NCBI GenBank assembly: GCA_904501985.1
Contig: CAJGCT010000052.1
Location: 1 to 9,172 of the forward strand
DNA: 9,172 nucleotides
Direction: 5' to 3'
Source: an uncultured Clostridia bacterium
Lineage (GTDB): Bacteria; Bacillota; Clostridia; Oscillospirales; CAG-272
Shown here: piece after piece, positions 1 to 6,254 of the stretch
Position numbering within the stretch: the stretch's first letter is position 1
Layout of the letters: every line of letters begins with the position of its first letter
The notes under the pieces: generated by a model
What the model was told of the DNA's origin: nothing
Database searches by the model: none
Seen by the model: the letters and a program-made list of their open reading frames with translations, nothing else
Translations under genes and position numbers: made by a program

Positions 1-460
1 CGGTACTCGTTATAAGGCTTGCCGTGCCAAGTGCCCCCAGAATGAAATAAAATGCCGCCGTAACTGCCGCTGTGCCAACAACAAGGACTGCAATTCGTTT
101 CCCGGAAAGGCGGCTTACCTCCACCTCACGGCTTCCGTTATACGGGTGGCGTATCCATTCCACCACAGAAAAAATCGCCATGGGTGCGCTCATACCAAGA
201 TATGTTATCATCTCGCCGTAGTAACGCAGATAAAATGAAATTATTCCGTAAAACAGGGCGAAAGCGACGGTCAGCACTTGACCGAGAACATATCCCTTGG
301 CGACAAATATAAGAGCTGTAACGCCTATAAGCGATGCTATAAGGCTGAGTATTCCCTCACCGCGCGACAGGGCAAACGAGCCTATAATAACAGCCATTGA
401 TACGCACCATAAAACAAGCTCAAAGCGCGTCAGGTCGCGAAACGGATTTTTATGATTCAT
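1..460 (-). CDS. pnuC: PnuC-family nicotinamide riboside transporter, 5' part only
   Basis: Inner-membrane carrier that by family knowledge takes up an NAD precursor (nicotinamide riboside), which is trapped inside by phosphorylation. I translated the first 153 residues; the gene continues past base 1. The N-terminus is short and charged (MNHKNPFRDLTRFEL), followed by hydrophobic stretches at about residues 15-31, 36-55, 59-77, 85-100 and 122-145. The stretch around residues 76-107 (FYLRYYGEMITY, then VVEWIRHPY) is typical of clostridial PnuC proteins. The later part of the family signature lies outside the window. The ATG at 458-460 is preceded by a strong GGAGG site (464-468, spacing 3-4). 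It sits just downstream of a leader with its own promoter and a terminator hairpin. Relatives that move thiamine (PnuT) or riboflavin (PnuX/RibM) share the fold, so the substrate is inferred. There is no sign of a TPP or FMN riboswitch, which argues mildly for a B3 vitamer. Confidence 0.82.
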   Translation of the reverse strand, partial: MNHKNPFRDLTRFELVLWCVSMAVIIGSFALSRGEGILSLIASLIGVTALIFVAKGYVLGQVLTVAFALFYGIISFYLRYYGEMITYLGMSAPMAIFSVVEWIRHPYNGSREVEVSRLSGKRIAVLVVGTAAVTAAFYFILGALGTASLITST

Positions 461-476
461 ACGTCCTCCATACACC

Positions 477-532
477 AAAAAAGCATTCGCACACACAGCT
501 TCTAAGACCTAACGCTGTGCAGGCGAATGCTT
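477..532 (-). terminator. Intrinsic terminator in the pnuC leader (attenuator) and end of murC
   Basis: On the minus strand AAGCATTCGC (523-532) pairs perfectly with GCGAATGCTT (481-490). The stem continues inward through a C/T mismatch and two G-U pairs to ACAGC (514-518) / GCTGT (495-499 region), closing a 14-nt loop at 500-513. A run of six T follows (477-482). It lies downstream of the pnuC promoter and only about 17 nt upstream of the pnuC start codon. It can therefore stop both murC read-through and transcripts from the pnuC promoter, as an attenuator would. Confidence 0.8.
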
Positions 533-555
533 TTGCATTCTCTACCCGGTGGCAG
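525..555 (-). promoter_or_regulatory. Leader hairpins upstream of pnuC, including a candidate antiterminator
   Basis: Reading the minus-strand RNA, CTGCC (551-555) can pair with GGTAG (542-546) around an ACCG loop. Next, GAATGC (535-540) pairs with GCATTC (525-530) around an AAAA loop. The second hairpin uses the same GCATTC that forms the 5' arm of the terminator, so the two cannot coexist. This is the usual layout of a riboswitch or other attenuation control. I do not recognise a known riboswitch consensus (TPP, FMN, preQ1, T-box and fluoride were considered). The known NAD+-II (pnuC motif) class cannot be excluded by eye. Confidence 0.55.
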
Positions 556-573
556 TAAATATTTATCCTCTGT

Positions 574-602
574 ATTGTATCACACAAAGGGAGAAATGTC
601 AA
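574..602 (-). promoter_or_regulatory. Sigma-A promoter of pnuC
   Basis: On the minus strand a perfect -35 TTGACA (597-602) is followed by a 17-bp spacer and a -10 TACAAT (574-579). Transcription should start near 567, giving a leader of about 105 nt before the pnuC ATG. The promoter begins only 3 bp after the murC stop, so pnuC need not depend on murC transcription. This is one of the strongest promoters in the window. Confidence 0.85.
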
Positions 603-605
603 TAG

Positions 606-2009
606 CTAAAGAAGCAGATCGTCAAGCTTTATTATGTCGCCGGCACCCATTACTATAAGCATATCGCCGTCTTTAAGCACCCCTCTGAGATATTCGGCAA
701 TAGCATCAAAGCTCGGAAGATACACAGCTCCCTCAATACGCTTCGCAAGCGCCTCGGAGCTTACTCCGTATACATTGGTCTCTCTGGCGGCGTAAATATC
801 GGCAAGAATAAGTCTCGCGCCATCGAAAGAGCCTGCAAATTCATCGAACAGCTCATATGTCCTTGAATATGTGTGCGGCTGATACACCACGAACACGCGC
901 TCGTATCCGCACTCCAACGCCCCGGAAAGCGTTGCCCTTATCTCGGTTGGGTGATGAGCATAATCGTCGTACAGCGGCACTGTGACGCCCTCAGAAAGCC
1001 CTCTCACGTTTCCGCGCAGCTCCATACGCCGCTTTGCGCCTGTAAAGCTCGCAAGACCTGCCGCTATGGCATCCGCACTGACGCCGCAGATGTCCGCCGC
1101 CGCCGCAGATGCAAGGGCGTTCATTATGTTATGGCGTCCTGTCACCCCAAGCTTCACATGGGCAAACCGGTCGCCCCTTTTGATGATATCGAACTCAGCT
1201 CTGCCGTGATCGAATGTAATATTCGCGGCAGTAAAATCCGAGGGATTTTCAAGACCGAAGCTCACTCTCGTTCCCCTGTATTCTTCGGATGCGCGGCGGA
1301 CATTGGGGCAATCCGCGTTGACTACCGCATATCCGGAATCTGCAATCGACAGATACCGCTTGAATGAGCCGATTATTTGTTCAAGATCGGCAAAATAATC
1401 GGGATGGTCCATGTCAATATTTAAAACCACCGCAATATTGGGTGTAAAGGACAGAAAAGAGTCCTGATATTCGCAGGCTTCCATTATAAAATTGTCTTCT
1501 CCGCCGATACGGTACGCACCGCCGAGGCAGGACAGCTCCGCACCGGATACAATGGTGGGATCAAGCTCTGCCGCAAGGAATATGTGAGCTATCATTGAGG
1601 TTGCGGTTGATTTTCCGTGCATACCGGCAACGCCTATGCGATTTTTATGTCGGCTCATAAGATATCCGAGAAAATCCGCGCGGTAGATACAGTATTTCTT
1701 TCCTGCCGCATCACATTCGAGAGCATATGCAAGCTCCGGATTGTCCTTTGAAATAGCCGCCGTGTATATTACCACGTCATAAGAGTCAATGTGGCTTGGT
1801 GACAGCTCGTAATTGACAGTTATCCCCTCAGATTCGAATTTTCGCGTAAGGTGTGACGGCGTGCGGTCATATCCGCCAACAGTCATCCCCATTTCTTTGG
1901 CTATATGGGCAAGGGAGGACATGCTTATTCCGCCGATGCCTATAAAATAAACAGAGCGCGGCGTGGAAAATATATCCCTCAGGCGTTCTATACTGTAGCT
2001 TGTGTACAT
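606..2009 (-). CDS. murC: UDP-N-acetylmuramate--L-alanine ligase MurC
   Basis: Cytoplasmic ATP-dependent ligase that adds L-alanine to UDP-N-acetylmuramate, the first amino acid of the peptidoglycan stem peptide. At 467 aa it is full length for the family. The N-terminal UDP-binding motif GIGGISMSSLA is at residues 24-34. The ATP P-loop reads GMHGKST (129-135), where the usual form is GTHGKTT. The middle domain carries EACEYQDSF (177-185) and NIDMDHPDYF (197-206). The C-terminal domain begins near GRHNIMNALA (291-300) and carries DDYAHHPTEI (348-357). The ATG at 2007-2009 has an AGGAG site 6 nt upstream. In many clostridia murC lies near purR, spoVG and glmU. Here spoVG is its divergent neighbour and purR is absent. 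An extended -10 promoter lies about 55 bp upstream. The gene ends next to the pnuC promoter and leader terminator. Confidence 0.96.
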   Translation of the reverse strand: MYTSYSIERLRDIFSTPRSVYFIGIGGISMSSLAHIAKEMGMTVGGYDRTPSHLTRKFESEGITVNYELSPSHIDSYDVVIYTAAISKDNPELAYALECDAAGKKYCIYRADFLGYLMSRHKNRIGVAGMHGKSTATSMIAHIFLAAELDPTIVSGAELSCLGGAYRIGGEDNFIMEACEYQDSFLSFTPNIAVVLNIDMDHPDYFADLEQIIGSFKRYLSIADSGYAVVNADCPNVRRASEEYRGTRVSFGLENPSDFTAANITFDHGRAEFDIIKRGDRFAHVKLGVTGRHNIMNALASAAAADICGVSADAIAAGLASFTGAKRRMELRGNVRGLSEGVTVPLYDDYAHHPTEIRATLSGALECGYERVFVVYQPHTYSRTYELFDEFAGSFDGARLILADIYAARETNVYGVSSEALAKRIEGAVYLPSFDAIAEYLRGVLKDGDMLIVMGAGDIIKLDDLLL

Positions 2010-2062
2010 GATATGCTCCTATCAAGTGTTATAAAGCGACCTTTGCAGGACACTCCTCATAT

Positions 2063-2071
2063 ATTATAACA
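2063..2071 (-). promoter_or_regulatory. Extended -10 promoter of murC
   Basis: The minus strand reads TGTTATAAT, an extended -10 (TGn plus TATAAT at 2063-2068). No good -35 lies at 16-18 bp, as expected for extended -10 promoters. Start of transcription is predicted near 2056, giving a leader of about 47 nt that contains a small AGGA/TCCT inverted repeat. Confidence 0.6.
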
Positions 2072-2222
2072 TAGCACATACAAAAATAAAAGTGTTTTTT
2101 CTGAAAAATGCGAAATTTGCTAAAAAAAGCGTCTCATTCCCTCTTATTCACAAAACAGTCTAACCTGCTTCATAAAAAACTTTCTTTAACGCCTTATAAA
2201 TTTCAAAAAATCACTGCATAAT
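2072..2222. other. AT-rich spacer between the murC and spoVG promoters
   Basis: About 150 bp of AT-rich DNA with A and T tracts between the two divergent promoters. I see no gene, terminator or convincing operator in it. I also see no sigma-H type promoter (known for spoVG in Bacillus subtilis). Confidence 0.4.
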
Positions 2223-2238
2223 TTTCACATTTGTACTG

Positions 2239-2244
2239 TATAAT
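2239..2244 (+). promoter_or_regulatory. -10 element of the spoVG promoter
   Basis: A perfect TATAAT lies about 96 bp before the spoVG start. The -35 is poor: GCATAA at 2216-2221 for a 17-bp spacer, or CTGCAT at 2214-2219 for a 19-bp spacer. Transcription should start near 2251 and give a leader of about 90 nt. Confidence 0.55.
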
Positions 2245-2250
2245 AGTTAC

Positions 2251-2334
2251 GAGGTTTAAACCACCTCAGATAAATAATAAAAATCAAGCCCGGTAAAATT
2301 CCGCTCCGAGTGAGCGCCGAGGTCAAAACGGAGG
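2251..2334 (+). promoter_or_regulatory. Structured spoVG leader with possible ribosome-site sequestration
   Basis: The predicted transcript begins with a hairpin GAGGT (2251-2255) / ACCTC (2263-2267). Further on, CGCTC (2302-2306) pairs with GAGCG (2312-2316). Overlapping this, CTCCG (2304-2308) is complementary to CGGAG (2329-2333), which is part of the GGAGG ribosome site (2330-2334). The last two pairings exclude each other, so the leader could switch between an open and a masked ribosome site. The stems are short and this is inference. Confidence 0.3.
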
Positions 2335-2340
2335 ATTAGA

Positions 2341-2661
2341 ATGGTTATCACAGATATCAAAGTTAGAAAGCTTTTTGACGAAGGTCCCATGAAGGCTATT
2401 GTTTCTGTGACCTTTGACGGTCAGCTCGCAGTTCACGATATTAAGGTTATTAACGCAAGGGACAAGTATTTTATTGTAATGCCCTCAAGAAAGAATCCGG
2501 ACAATACTTACCGTGACATTGTTCACCCGATCAATGCACAGTTCAGAGCAACTCTTGAAGAAGCTGTTATAGAAGCATACAACAAAGAGCTTGAAATTGC
2601 CGCGGCCGAAGCCGAGGCTGCTCCCGAGGAAGATGCTGCCGAGACTGTTGCGGCTGAATAA
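2341..2661 (+). CDS. spoVG: Septation/RNA-binding regulator SpoVG
   Basis: Small cytoplasmic regulator. In Bacillus it affects asymmetric septation at sporulation, and homologues in Listeria, Staphylococcus and Borrelia bind RNA or DNA. The 106-aa product matches the family from residue 1. Visible hallmarks are MVITDIKVRKL, then GPMKAIVSVTFD, AVHDIKVI, FIVMPSRK and RDIVHPINAQFR, reaching an EAVIEAYNKEL helix near residue 75-85. The last 24 residues are an Ala/Glu-rich acidic tail, a variable region in this family. Start ATG 2341 has GGAGG at 2330-2334, spacing 6. It is transcribed away from murC and ends in a strong terminator 15 bp after the stop, so it is a single-gene unit. SpoVG also occurs in non-sporulating bacteria, so its presence alone does not prove sporulation. 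Confidence 0.96.
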   Translation: MVITDIKVRKLFDEGPMKAIVSVTFDGQLAVHDIKVINARDKYFIVMPSRKNPDNTYRDIVHPINAQFRATLEEAVIEAYNKELEIAAAEAEAAPEEDAAETVAAE

Positions 2662-2670
2662 TTCAAACAC

Positions 2671-2709
2671 AAAAAACAGAACCGTTCATTTTGAACGGTT
2701 CTGCTTTTT
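2671..2709. terminator. Bidirectional terminator between spoVG and the membrane-protein gene
   Basis: A perfect 12-bp stem CAGAACCGTTCA (2677-2688) / TGAACGGTTCTG (2692-2703) has a 3-nt loop. It is flanked by AAAAAA on the left (2671-2676) and CTTTTT on the right (2704-2709). It serves spoVG from the left and the convergent membrane gene (stop at 2721-2723) from the right. Confidence 0.93.
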
Positions 2710-2720
2710 GCTTATTCACA

Positions 2721-3437
2721 TTATTTTCGTCTCGGTATAAATTTCGCAACCCATCCCTGCTCGCGCTTTTTCACATATACATATCCAAACACAGAAAAAA
2801 TCAGCGCACCTACCGCACACACAATAAGGTCCTTCATAGTATCAACAAGCCCTATGTCAAGCCAGCCGGAAAGCTCGTTCCCGTTAAGCACCGCCGATTC
2901 CACTCGCACATTATGCATATCAAGAAGCACCGAGGAAAACTCTTGCACCATGGTATCCTTCTGCATATCCGTCAAAAACACCGTATCCATGAAAAATTCG
3001 TAAAATTCCCACACAACACCGATAGTAATGGAGAAGCAGAACGCAAAAAGCGCAACAAAGCCTGCGGACAGCGAAAATTTTATATTTTCGCTCCGGTTCA
3101 GTATATCTATCAGCGAAAATCCCATGGCGGTGGTGAGAAAGCCGGACGTGATGTGTAAAATGCTGTCCCACAGCCTGTATTTGTCATAATATCCGCCAAC
3201 CTCTCCGAGAAATGTGGATGCGAATATAAAAAGTATCACGGCAAATTCGAATGCCGACGGAAATTCAACCTTGAATCTGCGCTCAATAATGGCAGGAAGC
3301 ATAAAAAGAACAAGCGACAAAAGGCATTGAAGCGCTGTAAATATCCTGCCGTCGCAAAGCGCCAGAATGCCGCTTGCCAAAACCACCACACGAACGATAA
3401 TATACACAGTAAGATTCAGCGCGCTGTTTTTTCTCAT
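2721..3437 (-). CDS. YjdF/DUF2238-like integral membrane protein
   Basis: A 238-aa membrane protein of unknown function. Six hydrophobic segments are visible at about residues 8-28, 33-50, 62-79, 92-112, 122-142 and 202-222. The last two are separated by a roughly 55-residue polar loop. Family-like conserved polar positions are GGYYDKYRLWDSILH (81-95), VVWEFYEFFMD (141-151) and DTMKDLIV (199-206), placed at membrane edges. The end is basic (KKREQGWVAKFIPRRK). I chose ATG 3435-3437, which has an AAAGGAT site about 10 nt upstream. The in-frame TTG 27 bp earlier has no such site and lies at the T-tract of a terminator. That terminator (3462-3496) leaves no room for a promoter of its own, so expression probably depends on read-through from the M23 gene. 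The assignment rests on the WD..H, WE..E and DTM.D pattern and is tentative. No transport or catalytic role can be read from it. Confidence 0.75.
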   Translation of the reverse strand: MRKNSALNLTVYIIVRVVVLASGILALCDGRIFTALQCLLSLVLFMLPAIIERRFKVEFPSAFEFAVILFIFASTFLGEVGGYYDKYRLWDSILHITSGFLTTAMGFSLIDILNRSENIKFSLSAGFVALFAFCFSITIGVVWEFYEFFMDTVFLTDMQKDTMVQEFSSVLLDMHNVRVESAVLNGNELSGWLDIGLVDTMKDLIVCAVGALIFSVFGYVYVKKREQGWVAKFIPRRK

Positions 3438-3461
3438 GGTTAATTTATCCTTTCTGCAAAA

Positions 3462-3496
3462 CAAAAAATCCGCTGCGAGGTATCGCAGCGGATTTT
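3462..3496 (-). terminator. Terminator after the M23 peptidase gene
   Basis: A 14-bp perfect stem, 3483-3496 with 3465-3478 (core ATCCGCTGCGA / TCGCAGCGGAT), has a 4-nt loop. On the minus strand it ends in a T run. It lies 11 bp after the M23 stop codon and about 25 bp before the start of the next gene on the same strand. Confidence 0.9.
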
Positions 3497-3507
3497 GCCG
3501 TATATCA

Positions 3508-4911
3508 TTATTTTGGCAGATACTTCATGGGATCAACCGTAATATCGTTTATTCTAACCTCAAAGTGAAGGTGTACACCGTATGCCACGCCTGTCTTGCC
3601 CATAGTTCCGATGTTTTGCTTTTTATAGACAGTGTCGCCCTCTTCAACCAGAATATCGTCAAGATGTGCGTACAGCGTTGAATAGCCGTTGGAATGTGCT
3701 ATTCTCACGCTCTTGCCATAGGAGGAAGTAGTACCCGTCCATGTTACCGTACCGCCGTCGGCCGCCCATACTGCAGAGCCGCGCTCGTCGGGGATGTCAA
3801 TACCAAGATGGAAATCCGGTCTTCCGTAAAGATCACGCCAGCCGTAATAGGATGAAACGCCCTTCGGTGCCTCGCAGGGCCAGATAAATGTGCCCGTGGG
3901 GACAGCATCGGGAATCTCAGCTGCGCCTACCATCACTATTTTATCCACGACGGGAGTAATTATACTTTCATTTACACTTCTGCGCTCCACGATATTTCCT
4001 GCGGCATCGTAGAATATCTCATATGTCACAGTCTTTTCGCCGTTTTTGCCGTGACAGGCGATCTTTTCGTTGCCGATGAAATTATCGTAGTCGTCGATGT
4101 ATTGGGTTTCAAAATATATGGTCTCGTTTACAGTAACGGTATTTACAAAATTGTAGTCAAGAACAAAGTCCCGGAACATCGCGCCGCGTGTAAGCCCGTA
4201 ATCAACATCCAAATCTACTTCCTCGGATGCAAGCGCAGGAGCCGCCGCCGAAATTGCGCTTATGCGGACAATGGAACCTGACTGCTCGGATTCCTCGTTT
4301 ATCTGCACCGCATCAGACTCTGCAAGGGGATTTATAAGCTCATTTATCTCATCAAGGGACTTTACCATAGATTTAAGGCAAAGCTGTTCTTTAACAAGAA
4401 CTTCGTTTGCAATTCTTACTTCCTCGAAATTGGAATTGCCGGATTTGAACATCTGCGCTTCAATACCTTCTATAAGAGCTTCAAGTCCCTCACCGTCGGT
4501 GTTGGCAGCCGCCTGACGTCCGTCAATATACAGCATATACGCCCGGCAGAAATCATCGGCTACGTATGACCAGAGAATCTCCGCGTATTCATCGCCGCTA
4601 AGACGGTGAGTGTCATGGGTATGGATAAAATCGTAGGAAACATCCATGGCAGGGATATACTGCCCGTCTGTTGCCTCGGCTATTGCCGAAAGCAGTTCTG
4701 TCTTAATACCTGCAATATCATCCTGTGACTCAACGAGTCCTACGGGCGCACCGTTTACATTGACGCGCACCGCAACATCGTAGGAGCATATCGCGGTTAT
4801 GTAGCATACAGCAGCCACGCACAGTGCCGTGAATGAAACAATACCTGCGGCATTCTTAAGTATACCGCGGACACGGCGTATAGGACTGTTGTCAGCCTGT
4901 TTTTGTGACAT
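3508..4911 (-). CDS. Membrane-anchored G5 + M23 peptidoglycan endopeptidase
   Basis: A 467-aa envelope enzyme expected to cut peptide cross-links of peptidoglycan outside the membrane. A basic cytoplasmic tail (residues 1-20) precedes one membrane segment (about 21-43). An extracellular stalk with a predicted helical part follows (about 140-200). A G5 domain (about 256-329: TVNETIYFETQY, then GKNGEKTVTYEIFYDAAGNIVERR) comes next. The C-terminal M23/LytM domain spans about 337-467. Zinc and catalytic residues are intact: H368 and D372 (FHLGID), H416 (YAHL), H447 and H449 (HLHFEV). This argues for an active enzyme rather than a degenerate SpoIIQ-type scaffold. ATG 4909-4911 was chosen because AAGGAG lies 7 nt upstream. 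An upstream in-frame start at 4986 would add 25 residues without a comparable site. It has its own promoter (5022-5050), a leader of about 100 nt and a strong terminator. It shares the upstream region with galT. Confidence 0.93.
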   Translation of the reverse strand: MSQKQADNSPIRRVRGILKNAAGIVSFTALCVAAVCYITAICSYDVAVRVNVNGAPVGLVESQDDIAGIKTELLSAIAEATDGQYIPAMDVSYDFIHTHDTHRLSGDEYAEILWSYVADDFCRAYMLYIDGRQAAANTDGEGLEALIEGIEAQMFKSGNSNFEEVRIANEVLVKEQLCLKSMVKSLDEINELINPLAESDAVQINEESEQSGSIVRISAISAAAPALASEEVDLDVDYGLTRGAMFRDFVLDYNFVNTVTVNETIYFETQYIDDYDNFIGNEKIACHGKNGEKTVTYEIFYDAAGNIVERRSVNESIITPVVDKIVMVGAAEIPDAVPTGTFIWPCEAPKGVSSYYGWRDLYGRPDFHLGIDIPDERGSAVWAADGGTVTWTGTTSSYGKSVRIAHSNGYSTLYAHLDDILVEEGDTVYKKQNIGTMGKTGVAYGVHLHFEVRINDITVDPMKYLPK

Positions 4912-4995
4912 AGTAATCTCCTTATTTTTTAATCTCAAAAAGCAAAAATCAAAGGTCATATTCTTGGGGAAAAGACTTTTTATCAAGCAGTTACA

Positions 4996-5012
4996 GCCTT
5001 CTATCCGAAGGC
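4996..5012 (-). other. Stem-loop at the 5' end of the M23 gene leader
   Basis: The minus-strand RNA can fold GCCTTC / GAAGGC around a 5-nt GGATA loop, starting only a few bases after the predicted transcription start (about 5015). No T run follows, so it is not a terminator. A protective 5' hairpin is the simplest reading. I see no known riboswitch in the rest of the 100-nt leader. Confidence 0.45.
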
Positions 5013-5021
5013 ACTTTTACT

Positions 5022-5050
5022 ATTATAACCCATATTTTCTGAAAAATCAA
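5022..5050 (-). promoter_or_regulatory. Sigma-A promoter of the M23 peptidase gene
   Basis: The minus strand carries TTGATT (5045-5050), a 17-bp spacer and TATAAT (5022-5027). The predicted start is near 5015. Confidence 0.75.
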
Positions 5051-5103
5051 GGCTCGGACGCTATTTTTGTGCAAATTGAACATATTTTTTTGGCTTCTGA
5101 GGC

Positions 5104-5132
5104 TTGAAAAACGAAAGAAAATGTGATATAAT
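5104..5132 (+). promoter_or_regulatory. Sigma-A promoter of galT
   Basis: TTGAAA (5104-5109), a 17-bp spacer and TATAAT (5127-5132), with an extended TGA before the -10. The predicted start is near 5139 and the leader is about 34 nt, too short for a riboswitch. It lies back to back with the M23 promoter, with 53 bp between the two -35 elements. I see no obvious operator between them. Confidence 0.8.
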
Positions 5133-5172
5133 TGTCAAAATAGTATTATTTATATAAAAAGAGGTATACAAC

Positions 5173-6168
5173 ATGGCTGAACTCAGATGGAATCCTATGA
5201 TAAAGGACTGGGTAATGATCGCATCAAACCGTCAGAACCGACCCAATATGCCAAAGGATTGGTGTCCTTTCTGCCCCGGCTCGGGAAAAGTACCGGACAA
5301 TTATGATGTGCACGCATACAACAACGATTTCCCAGCTCTCACACAGAATCCGCCGGAGCCGGATGACGTGGCAACCGAATTTTATAAGGTAAAGCCCTCT
5401 CACGGCAAATGCGAGGTAATACTCTTCTCCCCCGACCATCACGGTACACTGAAGGAGCTTTCCGACGAGCATATGAAAAAGCTGGTGGATCTCTGGTGCA
5501 CTCGCTTTGAGGCAATGAAGGAAGACCCGAAGATAAAATACATATTCATTTTTGAAAACCGCGGCGAGGTAGTTGGCGTATCCATGCCTCATCCCCACGG
5601 TCAGATGTACGGCTACTCCGTTGTTCCGAAAAAGATAGAGTTGGAGCTTGACGCCGCAAAAGAGCACTTTGACGAGCACGGCGAGTGCATCTTCTGCCGC
5701 ATGAACAAGGAGGAGCAGGACGCAAATCTTCGTATCATACACGAAAACGATGATTTCATCGCATACATCCCCTTCTTTGCAGATTACGCATACGGTGTGT
5801 ATATCGTGGCAAAGAGTCACAAGGCGACCATCGCAGACTTTACCGAGAGCGAGAAGCAGAATCTCGGAAACATTCTCCGCGACATCACGGGAATGTACGA
5901 CAATCTTTTCGACATGAATTTCCCATACATGATGTGTATGCACAATGCACCCGTGAACAATGAGGAAGAGAAGTACACCAACCTTGAGGACTTCTACCAC
6001 TTCCATATTGAGATGTATCCCCCCATGCGCGCCGCTGACAAACAGCAGTTCCAGGCATCAAGCGAGACCGGCGTGTGGGCGCACTGCAACCCCACCGCGC
6101 CCGAGGAAAAAGCGGCTGAAATGAGAGAGGCACTTAAACGCTATCTTGATAAAAAGGCGGCAAAATAA
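5173..6168 (+). CDS. galT: Galactose-1-phosphate uridylyltransferase (class I, HIT superfamily)
   Basis: Leloir-pathway enzyme of the cytoplasm. It exchanges UMP between UDP-glucose and galactose-1-phosphate through a uridylylated histidine. At 331 aa it is in the usual class I range. The active-site motif HPHGQ is at 140-144, with H142 the expected nucleophile. Likely zinc ligands are C31 and C34 (CPFC), H89 and H140, by alignment of motif order to the E. coli enzyme. The sequence FENRGEVVGVSMPHPHGQ (127-144) is the family signature. A second CxxC (C172, C175) opens the C-terminal HIT-like half, and FYHFHIEMYPP (274-284) lies near its end. The start ATG has AGAGG 8 nt upstream. No galK, galE or galactose transporter flanks it, so it is a single-gene unit with its own promoter and terminator. 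Its partners must be elsewhere in the genome. Confidence 0.96.
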   Translation: MAELRWNPMIKDWVMIASNRQNRPNMPKDWCPFCPGSGKVPDNYDVHAYNNDFPALTQNPPEPDDVATEFYKVKPSHGKCEVILFSPDHHGTLKELSDEHMKKLVDLWCTRFEAMKEDPKIKYIFIFENRGEVVGVSMPHPHGQMYGYSVVPKKIELELDAAKEHFDEHGECIFCRMNKEEQDANLRIIHENDDFIAYIPFFADYAYGVYIVAKSHKATIADFTESEKQNLGNILRDITGMYDNLFDMNFPYMMCMHNAPVNNEEEKYTNLEDFYHFHIEMYPPMRAADKQQFQASSETGVWAHCNPTAPEEKAAEMREALKRYLDKKAAK

Positions 6169-6185
6169 GATAAGCCGCGCCACAT

Positions 6186-6238
6186 AGAAAAAACGCCCCC
6201 AAAATACCGGAATACGGTGTCTTGGGCGGCGTTTTTTG
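6186..6238. terminator. Bidirectional terminator between galT and the RHH gene
   Basis: AAAAAACGCC (6188-6197) pairs with GGCGTTTTTT (6228-6237). The stem continues as CCCAA (6198-6202) / TTGGG (6222-6226) after a one-base bulge, then ACCG (6206-6209) / CGGT (6215-6218). A runs on the left and T runs on the right let it work for both convergent genes. Confidence 0.9.
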
Positions 6239-6254
6239 TTGTCATCTTGGGATT

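Noticed and set aside
461..567. TPP, FMN, preQ1-I, fluoride or T-box RNA upstream of pnuC
   Set aside because: None of the conserved core sequences of these classes is visible in the leader.
873..1367. A 164-codon open frame antisense to murC
   Set aside because: Low-complexity shadow of murC with no ribosome site and no family resemblance.
3508..4911. SpoIIQ-type inactive M23 protein
   Set aside because: All expected zinc and catalytic residues (H368, D372, H416, H447, H449) are present, and a G5 domain precedes the peptidase domain.
4912..4986. 25-residue N-terminal extension of the M23 protein
   Set aside because: The start at 4911 has a near-perfect AAGGAG site, while the upstream ATG has no comparable one. 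The added residues do not look like a signal sequence.
5224..6006. A 260-codon open frame antisense to galT
   Set aside because: The product has no recognisable motif, is rich in Val, Cys and His as expected from reading a gene backwards, and lies wholly inside a gene with intact catalytic motifs.
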